Shown: piece after piece, positions 4,914-9,054 of the stretch
Numbering within the stretch: the first letter of the stretch is position 1
Layout: every line of letters begins with the position of its first letter
NCBI GenBank assembly: GCA_947630775.1
Contig: CANRIY010000064.1
Location: 1 to 9,054, forward strand
DNA from: an uncultured Clostridia bacterium
GTDB lineage: Bacteria; Bacillota; Clostridia; Christensenellales; Borkfalkiaceae
Direction: 5' to 3'
Length of the DNA stretch: 9,054 nt
Notes under the pieces: model-generated
Databases searched by the model: none
Told to the model about the DNA's origin: nothing
What the model saw: only the letters and a program-made list of their open reading frames with translations
Program-made: the position numbers and the translations under genes

Positions 4914-6131
4914 ATGAAAAAGAAGTGGCTGATTGCAATCACGGGCATCTTGCTTACCGCCGTAATGCTTTTGGCGGGATGTAAGCTCGGCAAGAAGGAG
5001 AAAGAGACCGAAGCCGACAGTAAGGGTGAAGAAGTGACGGAGAAGGTCTGGAACGACGCGCTGGAACTTTTGGGAAAAGGAAATCTGACGGCGATCGGAA
5101 CAGAACATATTCAGCCGATAGGCGAAGATTCTTCTATCGATCTCGAATTCAGAGCCTATCTTGATGTTCCCAATCAAAGGGGGCACGTCATCGCATTGCT
5201 GGACGGGGTTGAAGGATCGGACAGCTATGTGGTGCGGGAAAACGGTGTCGCATATTCCTATAATAAAGAGAATGGCGTTTGGCAAAAAAATGAGGATGAA
5301 TTTTCTTACGAAATGCACGTCCACCAGAACCTTGAATATTGGATGAGTTATATCGGCGCCTATAAGGATCAGACATTCGACGCTGCCACGGGGTCGTACT
5401 CATGGAGTTCAGAAGGTGTGACGTTCACTACGACCCTCAAGGACGGAAAGTTCCGGACGGTGAAATTATCGGGGCCCATGGACGGGGCATATCAAGACGG
5501 GACGATCACCTTCTCCGACTACGGCACGACGAAAATCGTGCTTCCCACGGTCGGCGGCAGCGACGGCCCTACGCCGCCCGAAGCCGACGGCAAGGGAGAA
5601 CAGGTGACGGAGAAAGTCTGGAACGATGCACTGGAACTTTTGGAAAAAGGAAATCTGACGATGACGGGAACAGTTCTTGTCGATTCGGGGGAAGGGAATC
5701 CTATCCATATCGAGGAGAAGGCCTATCTCGATCTCCCCAATGAAAGAGGGCATTCCGTTGCGAATTTCGTGGATATGGGTTATGTTGCGGACGTCATATG
5801 TGCGCGGGTGAACGGTGTCGCTTATTGCTATCAAGAAGTAGGCGGAGTTTGGCAAAGAGTTGAGAATGATGCGGAATCTATATATGAAGAGTATACGCAA
5901 GGGAACCTTGATTATTGGATGAGTATGATCGGCGCCTACAAAGATCAGACATTCGACGCTGCCACGGGGTCGTATTCATGGAGCTCCAACGGGGTGACGT
6001 TCACCATCACTTTGAAGGACGGAAAGTTCCGTACAGTGAAATTATCGGGCCCCATGGACGGGGCATACCAAGAAGGGACGATCACCTTCTCCGATTACGG
6101 CACGACGAAGATCGAGCTTCCGACCGTATGA
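4914..6131 (+). CDS. Putative lipoprotein with two tandem copies of an unknown ~180-residue domain
   Basis: The 405-residue product starts with a lipoprotein signal: M-K-K-K, a hydrophobic stretch, and lipobox L-L-A-G-C with the lipidated Cys at 23, so the protein should sit on the outer face of the membrane. After a charged linker come two copies of one domain, residues 34-213 and 224-405, joined by G-G-S-D-G-P-T-P-P-E. Each copy begins with a helix-like V-T-E-K-V-W-N-D-A-L-E-L-L, has alternating beta-like segments (A-Y-L-D, N-G-V-A-Y, G-V-W-Q) and ends with a shared block from G-A-Y-K-D-Q-T-F-D-A-A-T-G-S-Y-S-W-S-S through S-D-Y-G-T-T-K-I. I do not recognise the domain; a LolA/LppX-like open barrel that binds a hydrophobic ligand is only a guess. 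The gene is visibly less GC-rich than its neighbours. AGGAG precedes ATG 4914 by 6 nt, and a consensus promoter suggests strong expression. Confidence 0.85.
   Translation: MKKKWLIAITGILLTAVMLLAGCKLGKKEKETEADSKGEEVTEKVWNDALELLGKGNLTAIGTEHIQPIGEDSSIDLEFRAYLDVPNQRGHVIALLDGVEGSDSYVVRENGVAYSYNKENGVWQKNEDEFSYEMHVHQNLEYWMSYIGAYKDQTFDAATGSYSWSSEGVTFTTTLKDGKFRTVKLSGPMDGAYQDGTITFSDYGTTKIVLPTVGGSDGPTPPEADGKGEQVTEKVWNDALELLEKGNLTMTGTVLVDSGEGNPIHIEEKAYLDLPNERGHSVANFVDMGYVADVICARVNGVAYCYQEVGGVWQRVENDAESIYEEYTQGNLDYWMSMIGAYKDQTFDAATGSYSWSSNGVTFTITLKDGKFRTVKLSGPMDGAYQEGTITFSDYGTTKIELPTV
5013..5552 (+). repeat. Intragenic tandem repeat, copy 1
   Basis: This 540-nt unit encodes residues 34-213 of the lipoprotein. 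It is in frame with copy 2, which starts 570 nt later; two extra codons in copy 2 shift the end offset to 576 nt. The 3' third is almost identical between copies, including a 32-nt exact match at 5367-5398, while the centre (about 5101-5336) is strongly diverged. Confidence 0.9.
5583..6128 (+). repeat. Intragenic tandem repeat, copy 2
   Basis: This 546-nt unit encodes residues 224-405 and ends directly before the stop codon. Its exact match to copy 1 is at 5943-5974. The 5' segment (about 5600-5665) and 3' segment (about 5913-6121) match copy 1 closely, and the centre (about 5671-5912) does not. Confidence 0.9.
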
Positions 6132-6154
6132 CGCATTTGTCGGGAATGCGGCGA

Positions 6155-6183
6155 TTCTAAACAGAAAAAGAAATTCATACGAT
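6155..6183 (+). promoter_or_regulatory. Possible weak promoter of cwlD, predicted leaderless
   Basis: TACGAT (6178-6183, 5 of 6 matches to TATAAT if the C is the only mismatch in the first four and G replaces A, so realistically 4 of 6) lies 5 nt before ATG 6189. TTCTAA (6155-6160), 17 nt upstream, is a poor -35 box with only three matches. No SD is present. I list it because the gene otherwise lacks any initiation signal. Confidence 0.3.
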
Positions 6184-6201
6184 ACTGTATGAATTTTTTT
6201 T
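6171..6201 (+). terminator. AT-rich terminator of the lipoprotein gene overlapping the cwlD start
   Basis: AAATTCATAC (6171-6180) pairs perfectly with GTATGAATTT (6187-6196) around a 6-nt loop, and a run of eight T residues covers 6194-6201. It is preceded by A-rich sequence that could extend the stem. The stem is weak in GC, so efficiency is uncertain. The ATG of the next gene (6189-6191) lies in the 3' arm. Confidence 0.55.
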
Positions 6202-6890
6202 ATCGCCATCGGGTGGCGTTCGGATTTTGCGCCATCCTCACGGCGGTCGCCTTTACCTTCTGCATTTGCTTTTTTGCGCTCTCCCGCACGGCTTCCGAGA
6301 CGAGCCGCCTCGTCGTTGTCATCGACGCGGGGCACGGGGGGATCGACGGGGGCGTCGTCGGCATCGAAACGGGCAAAAAGGAGAGCGACATCAATCTTTC
6401 TCTCTCCCGCATTTTGCAGGATGCCTTTGAGGAAGCGGGGTTTTATGTTATCCAGACCCGTCCGACCGAGGCGGGACTGTATGGTATGGCGACAAGCGGC
6501 TACAAAAAACGGGACATGATGAAGCGCGCCGAGATCATCCGCGAGAGCGTCCCCGCACTCGTCATCTCGGTGCACCAGAACTTCTTTTCCATGCGCTCCC
6601 GCCGCGGCGCGCAGGTGTTCTTCCGCGAAAGTTCGGAGCGTTCCCGCCTTCTCGCATGCGACATTCAGGCTTCCCTCAACGAGATGCCCGAATGCGTCAA
6701 GAAAACGGACGCGCTCAAAGGGGATTATTTCGTCCTGAATTGCAGCGATTATCCCTCCGTCATCGTGGAATGCGGTTTTTTGTCCAATCCCGAGGACGAG
6801 GCCTTGCTCGTGACGGAGGAGTACCAGAAAAAGATCGCCGCGGCGATCCTGAAGGGGAGCGTTGCGTTTCTCACAACGGCGACGGCATAA
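6189..6890 (+). CDS. cwlD: N-acetylmuramoyl-L-alanine amidase, CwlD-like (Amidase_3)
   Basis: The enzyme is predicted to be a zinc amidase that removes the peptide side chain from muramic acid; in Bacillus CwlD does this in spore cortex with PdaA to form muramic delta-lactam. The 233-residue protein has an N-terminal membrane anchor or uncleaved signal (about 9-31) and then one Amidase_3 domain: V-V-V-I-D-A-G-H-G-G (42-51), zinc ligands His49, Glu65 (K-K-E-S-D-I-N) and His129 (S-V-H-Q-N, where Ala is more usual than Gln), and catalytic Glu194 in V-E-C-G-F-L-S-N (193-200). Length matches CwlD (about 235 residues), and there are no SH3 or cell-wall-binding repeats. ATG 6189 is the only in-frame ATG, GTG or TTG between the upstream stop codon at 6129 and the domain's anchor, yet it has no SD and lies in a hairpin. 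The family is firm; the sporulation role is inferred from length and architecture. Confidence 0.88.
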   Translation: MNFFYRHRVAFGFCAILTAVAFTFCICFFALSRTASETSRLVVVIDAGHGGIDGGVVGIETGKKESDINLSLSRILQDAFEEAGFYVIQTRPTEAGLYGMATSGYKKRDMMKRAEIIRESVPALVISVHQNFFSMRSRRGAQVFFRESSERSRLLACDIQASLNEMPECVKKTDALKGDYFVLNCSDYPSVIVECGFLSNPEDEALLVTEEYQKKIAAAILKGSVAFLTTATA

Positions 6891-6896
6891 TTTCAT

Positions 6897-6925
6897 TTGA
6901 CATCTTCATTGTATTGTGGTATAAT
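6897..6925 (+). promoter_or_regulatory. Perfect consensus promoter, predicted leaderless transcript of the thioesterase gene
   Basis: TTGACA (6897-6902) and TATAAT (6920-6925) are both perfect with a 17-nt spacer and an extended -10 TG at 6917-6918. ATG 6934 starts only 8 nt after the -10 box, so the transcript should begin within about 0-3 nt of the start codon. The next in-frame codon upstream that matters is TAA at 6922-6924, inside the -10 box, which rules out an earlier start. Confidence 0.9.
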
Positions 6926-6933
6926 TCCGCAAT

Positions 6934-7677
6934 ATGGAAGGCTATTGCAACAGAAAAACATATGAATTGCGCTATTCGGACTTCGATTTCAAGGATGAAT
7001 TGACGCTTACGGCGCTCCTTGCGCTCGTTCAGGAGTCCGCATGCCGCAGTGCGGACGAGCTTGGCTTCGGTTATGACGATTTAAGACCTCTGAAATTCGG
7101 TTTTTTGGTCGTAAACACCTATTGTGAGCTGCGCCGCCCCGTGCGGCTCGGCGAAAGGATCACCGTAGAGACGTGGCCGCTTCCGCCCCGCCATATCATC
7201 TTTGAGCGCGATTACCGCGTCCTTTCGGGCAAAGAAGAGGTCGCCGCGCTTGCTTCCCGCTGGTGCCTTGTCGATCTCAACACCTTTGCGCTTCTTCCGC
7301 CCGAACGCATGGGCGACGTGCATACGGATTGCCCTTACAGGAACGAAAAGACGGTGGAAGTGCCGAACTGGAAAATCGGAAAACTGACGGACGGGAAGGA
7401 AATGTACCGCATGCGGGTCAACCAAAGCCATTGCGACCACTATTTTCACGCCAACAACACCCGCTATCTCGACTTCTTCACTGATTGTTTCTCGATGGAA
7501 GAGCTTGCCGCGCGGCGGATCCGCTCCTTTCAGATCTCCTATGCGAAGCAGGCGAAAGAGGGCAGGGAGCTCGTGCTCCTGAGGCAGGATTTTGACGGAT
7601 ACACCATCTGTGAGGCGAGGTCGGACGGCGAACTTCTGACGCAGTTCCGCGTGGATCTTGCGGAGGATGCGGTATGA
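6934..7677 (+). CDS. Acyl-ACP thioesterase, bacterial FatA/FatB family (double hotdog)
   Basis: The family hydrolyses acyl-ACP to free fatty acid in the cytoplasm, ending fatty-acid synthesis. The 247-residue length and two-hotdog pattern fit: first domain Y-E-L-R-Y-S-D-F-D (10-18), L-T-L-T-A-L-L-A-L-V-Q-E (23-34), R-P-V-R-L-G-E-R-I-T-V-E-T-W (68-81) and S-R-W-C-L-V-D (108-114); second domain M-R-V-N (160-163), then D-H-Y-F-H-A-N-N-T-R-Y (168-178). In well-studied members this last block is D-x-N-x-H-x-N-N; Asp168, His172 and both later Asn are kept, but the catalytic Asn position is Tyr170. The later Glu/Cys position appears to be Gln206 (S-Y-A-K-Q-A-K-E-G). Activity may therefore be altered or lost. 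ATG 6934 is the only possible start; no SD is present and the transcript is predicted leaderless. It overlaps the next gene by 4 nt. Confidence 0.85.
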   Translation: MEGYCNRKTYELRYSDFDFKDELTLTALLALVQESACRSADELGFGYDDLRPLKFGFLVVNTYCELRRPVRLGERITVETWPLPPRHIIFERDYRVLSGKEEVAALASRWCLVDLNTFALLPPERMGDVHTDCPYRNEKTVEVPNWKIGKLTDGKEMYRMRVNQSHCDHYFHANNTRYLDFFTDCFSMEELAARRIRSFQISYAKQAKEGRELVLLRQDFDGYTICEARSDGELLTQFRVDLAEDAV

Positions 7678-8141
7678 GAAGGGAAAAGCCTGCGATTTTG
7701 CATTACGTCAAGATCTGGAAAAAGTTTTTTGTGATTTTAAGTATTGTGGCGATCCCCGCCATCATGGTCTGTCTCGTTTTTGCGTTTATGAAGGCGATGG
7801 CGTTCTGGATCATCACGCCCGCTGTCTTGATTGTCTATCTTACCGTTTACGCGGTCTATGCACTCCATATCTCGATGGGCGCGGCGGTCGGATTCGAGAC
7901 GACGAACAAGGTCGTGCACGTCATCACGAAGCGGAAGACGTACACCTACGACGTGAAAAGAGGCTGTGTAAACGTCAGGGCGACCAAGCGGAGATTTGTC
8001 TGCACGTTCGAGACGCAGGATTCGAGAGATAGGTTTACATTTTACCGCCGCGTTCTCTTTGCCAAGCGGTACGAAGAGCAGTTTACGCCCGAGGAGATCG
8101 CGTCCTTTTATCCTCGGATCGACGAAATGGATATCCCCTGA
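7674..8141 (+). CDS. Small membrane protein, two helices plus cytoplasmic PH-like domain (unknown)
   Basis: I do not recognise a named family. The 155-residue protein has a basic N-terminus (M-R-R-E-K), two adjacent membrane helices (about 19-40 and 43-66) and a soluble C-terminal half with alternating beta-like segments (G-F-E-T-T-N-K-V-V-H-V-I, T-Y-T-Y-D-V, R-R-F-V-C-T-F-E-T) ending in a helix with E-E-I-A-S-F-Y-P. This layout resembles YcxB or bacterial PH-like membrane proteins. Translation is probably coupled to the thioesterase: ATGA overlap, with GGAGG at 7662-7666 placed 7 nt before the start inside the thioesterase gene. A terminator follows directly, so these two genes form a complete transcription unit. 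A link to lipid metabolism is suggested only by the neighbour. Confidence 0.75.
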   Translation: MRREKPAILHYVKIWKKFFVILSIVAIPAIMVCLVFAFMKAMAFWIITPAVLIVYLTVYAVYALHISMGAAVGFETTNKVVHVITKRKTYTYDVKRGCVNVRATKRRFVCTFETQDSRDRFTFYRRVLFAKRYEEQFTPEEIASFYPRIDEMDIP

Positions 8142-8170
8142 TTCGGCGGCGTAATGCTGCCGAATTTTAT
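8141..8170 (+). terminator. Rho-independent terminator of the thioesterase operon
   Basis: ATTCGGCGGC (8141-8150) pairs with GCTGCCGAAT (8156-8165) over 10 bp with one G-T pair and a 5-nt loop, followed by TTTAT. The T-tract is short. The stem begins at the last base of the stop codon. Confidence 0.75.
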
Positions 8171-8221
8171 AAAGAAATCGATTTTTTGACTGTTTGCGAA
8201 GTACTACGCCACACATAATAT

Positions 8222-8267
8222 AGCGTTTTCGTGAAGGATATTGAAATATCTCGGCTTCATGAACGCT
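8222..8267. other. Long imperfect hairpin upstream of the promoter
   Basis: Three nested stems line up: AGCGTT (8222-8227) with AACGCT (8262-8267); CGTGAAG (8230-8236) with CTTCATG (8255-8261, one G-T pair); GATAT (8237-8241) with ATATC (8246-8250), closing on a TGAA loop. Interruptions are 2 nt on the left and 4 nt on the right. No T-run follows on either strand, so it is not a standard terminator. Its last base is the first base of the -35 box. No gene is seen in 8142-8340. Confidence 0.6.
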
Positions 8268-8295
8268 TGACGGGACGAGCCCCTTATGATATAAT
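8267..8295 (+). promoter_or_regulatory. Promoter of the membrane protein/cysteine desulfurase operon
   Basis: TTGACG (8267-8272) and a perfect TATAAT (8290-8295) are 17 nt apart, with an extended -10 TG at 8287-8288. The predicted start near 8302 gives a leader of about 39 nt. Confidence 0.85.
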
Positions 8296-8324
8296 CGTAT
8301 CAGCCGCGAGCGGCGGGATGCGAG

Positions 8325-8330
8325 AGGAGG
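8325..8330 (+). promoter_or_regulatory. Strong Shine-Dalgarno site serving an ambiguous start
   Basis: AGGAGG lies 10 nt before ATG 8341, which is slightly long, and 3 nt before an out-of-frame ATG at 8334, which is too short. The ATG at 8334 would encode only eight residues (8334-8360). A stop codon at 8335-8337 in the frame of the main gene excludes an earlier start. Confidence 0.7.
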
Positions 8331-8340
8331 AAAATGACGG

Positions 8341-8940
8341 ATGCTCGAAATGCTGTATGAGGAGAGCGCAACAAGTACGCGCGCGGGTGCGGAAAGGCGG
8401 TTTTATACCGTTTTCCTTGTTCTTTCGATCTTCTTTTTCGTTGTCGCGGGGATCATTGCCTTTTTTTCGACGTCTGTGATCCCGACGATTTTAGAGAGCG
8501 ACGATCCCGCGGGCATCAAGGCTTTCAGCATCTTGACATGGATCGTGCCCATTTTGGCACTTGTGGGCGGAGGAGTGCTCTTTTGGTTCATCAAGCGCCG
8601 CTTCAATGTGAGTTACGACTATACTTTCGTCGAGGACGAGCTCCGCGTGACGAAGGTGTATAACGGCAAGTCGCGGAAATATCTTACGACGATCACTGCC
8701 GACAATATCCTAAAAATCGGTTGGGCGGACAAGCCTTCCTTTGCCGATACCGTGCGCGGCGTTCAGGGGCAAAAGGCAAAATATCTTACGCCGAACAAAA
8801 TGCCCGCCGAGGAAAAAGAATTTATCTATCTCCTTGTTTCGGGACCTCTTCAAAAGGTATTGTATGTCATTGAATGCCGTCGGGATCTTCTCGAATATCT
8901 CGTGAAAGCCGCGGGCGTCAGAAAGTTGGAAAGAGAATGA
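8341..8940 (+). CDS. Two-helix membrane protein with C-terminal soluble domain, possibly DUF6106-like
   Basis: The 199-residue protein has a short cytoplasmic N-terminus, membrane helices at about 21-43 and 64-85, and a soluble domain beginning R-R-F-N-V-S-Y-D-Y-T-F-V-E-D-E-L (86-101) with V-Y-N-G-K-S-R-K (106-113) and a C-terminal helix R-D-L-L-E-Y-L-V-K-A-A-G. The F-N-V-x-Y-D-Y...D-E-L...K-x-R-K pattern recalls clostridial proteins annotated DUF6106, from memory and unverified; the domain looks PH-like. ATG 8341 is the most upstream possible start; an in-frame ATG at 8350 is an alternative. It has its own promoter, and its stop codon overlaps the start of the cysteine desulfurase (ATGA), so they are probably co-transcribed. 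Function unknown. Confidence 0.78.
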   Translation: MLEMLYEESATSTRAGAERRFYTVFLVLSIFFFVVAGIIAFFSTSVIPTILESDDPAGIKAFSILTWIVPILALVGGGVLFWFIKRRFNVSYDYTFVEDELRVTKVYNGKSRKYLTTITADNILKIGWADKPSFADTVRGVQGQKAKYLTPNKMPAEEKEFIYLLVSGPLQKVLYVIECRRDLLEYLVKAAGVRKLERE

Positions 8941-9054
8941 TCTATTTCGATAATGCCGCCACGACCCGTCCCGATCCCGAGGCGCTGGCGCGTGCGGCCG
9001 AATTTACGGACGAACTGTATTTCAACCCCTCCGCAAAATACGGCGGGGGATTTT
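8937..9054 (+). CDS. Cysteine desulfurase, class V aminotransferase (N-terminus only)
   Basis: These PLP enzymes take sulfur from cysteine for Fe-S clusters or tRNA thiolation. Only 39 codons are in the window, but they carry the family start M-I-Y-F-D-N-A-A-T-T-R-P-D-P and the following Y-F-N-P-S-A block, which corresponds to the usual G-N-P-S-S-x-H region. The PLP lysine and active-site cysteine lie outside. The start overlaps the upstream stop codon by 4 nt, with GGAAAGAG as a modest SD. Whether it is an IscS, NifS or ThiI-partner type cannot be told from this fragment. Confidence 0.85.
   Translation, partial: MIYFDNAATTRPDPEALARAAEFTDELYFNPSAKYGGGF

Noticed and set aside
6042..6896. 284-codon open frame on the minus strand
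   Set aside because: It is antisense to cwlD, which has clear catalytic motifs, and to the end of the lipoprotein repeat; its composition is that of a GC-rich shadow.
8186..8221. Extra promoter TTGACT (8186-8191) with CATAAT (8214-8219)
   Set aside because: The spacer is 22 nt, too long for a sigma-A promoter, and a far better promoter lies at 8267-8295.
8231..8479. Plus-strand GTG-start frame of 82 codons
   Set aside because: It runs through the promoter and SD of the real gene at 8341, has no SD of its own, and its C-terminus is a frame-shifted reading of membrane-helix codons.

Overview
The window looks like a compact stretch of chromosome from an anaerobic, GC-rich Firmicutes (Clostridia-like) bacterium. 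The signs are an NfnAB pair (electron-bifurcating NADH/ferredoxin:NADP+ transhydrogenase), a CwlD-like cortex amidase, a DegV protein, a bacterial FatA-type acyl-ACP thioesterase, a clostridial-style MscL, short intergenic gaps, strong Shine-Dalgarno sites and near-consensus sigma-A promoters. No tRNA, rRNA, transposase, phage gene or CRISPR array is visible. This is inferred from gene families, not from a phylogenetic marker.

Layout: (1) positions 1-520, the 3' part of mscL and its terminator. (2) 535-1245, a lone gene for a nitrilase-fold protein that appears to have lost all three catalytic residues. (3) 1246-1552, a non-coding tract with three copies (two direct, one inverted) of a small palindromic intergenic repeat plus further hairpins. 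(4) degV on the minus strand (1595-2464), with a textbook terminator at its 3' end and a promoter that diverges from that of nfnAB. (5) nfnA-nfnB (2618-4860), joined by an ATGA overlap. (6) A lipoprotein gene (4914-6131) built from two tandem copies of one ~180-residue domain. (7) A cwlD-like amidase (6189-6890) whose start codon lies inside the AT-rich hairpin that ends the lipoprotein gene. (8) An acyl-ACP thioesterase overlapping a small membrane protein gene (6934-8141), then a terminator. (9) A long imperfect hairpin, a strong promoter, a second small membrane protein (8341-8940) and the first 39 codons of a cysteine desulfurase (8937-end), again with an ATGA overlap.

How the genes relate: NfnAB should exchange electrons between NADH, reduced ferredoxin and NADPH. 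The other genes cover osmotic safety (MscL), fatty-acid binding or release (DegV, thioesterase), peptidoglycan (CwlD) and sulfur mobilisation (cysteine desulfurase). They do not form one pathway; this is mostly ordinary housekeeping and accessory chromosome.

The most notable signals are: at least two, possibly three, genes whose promoter -10 box sits only 5-8 nt before an ATG with no Shine-Dalgarno (predicted leaderless mRNAs) alongside genes with strong SD sites; a pseudo-nitrilase; a mosaic internal duplication in the lipoprotein; and hairpins overlapping a start codon (cwlD) and a promoter (8222-8272). I see no convincing new multi-gene defence or mobile system.
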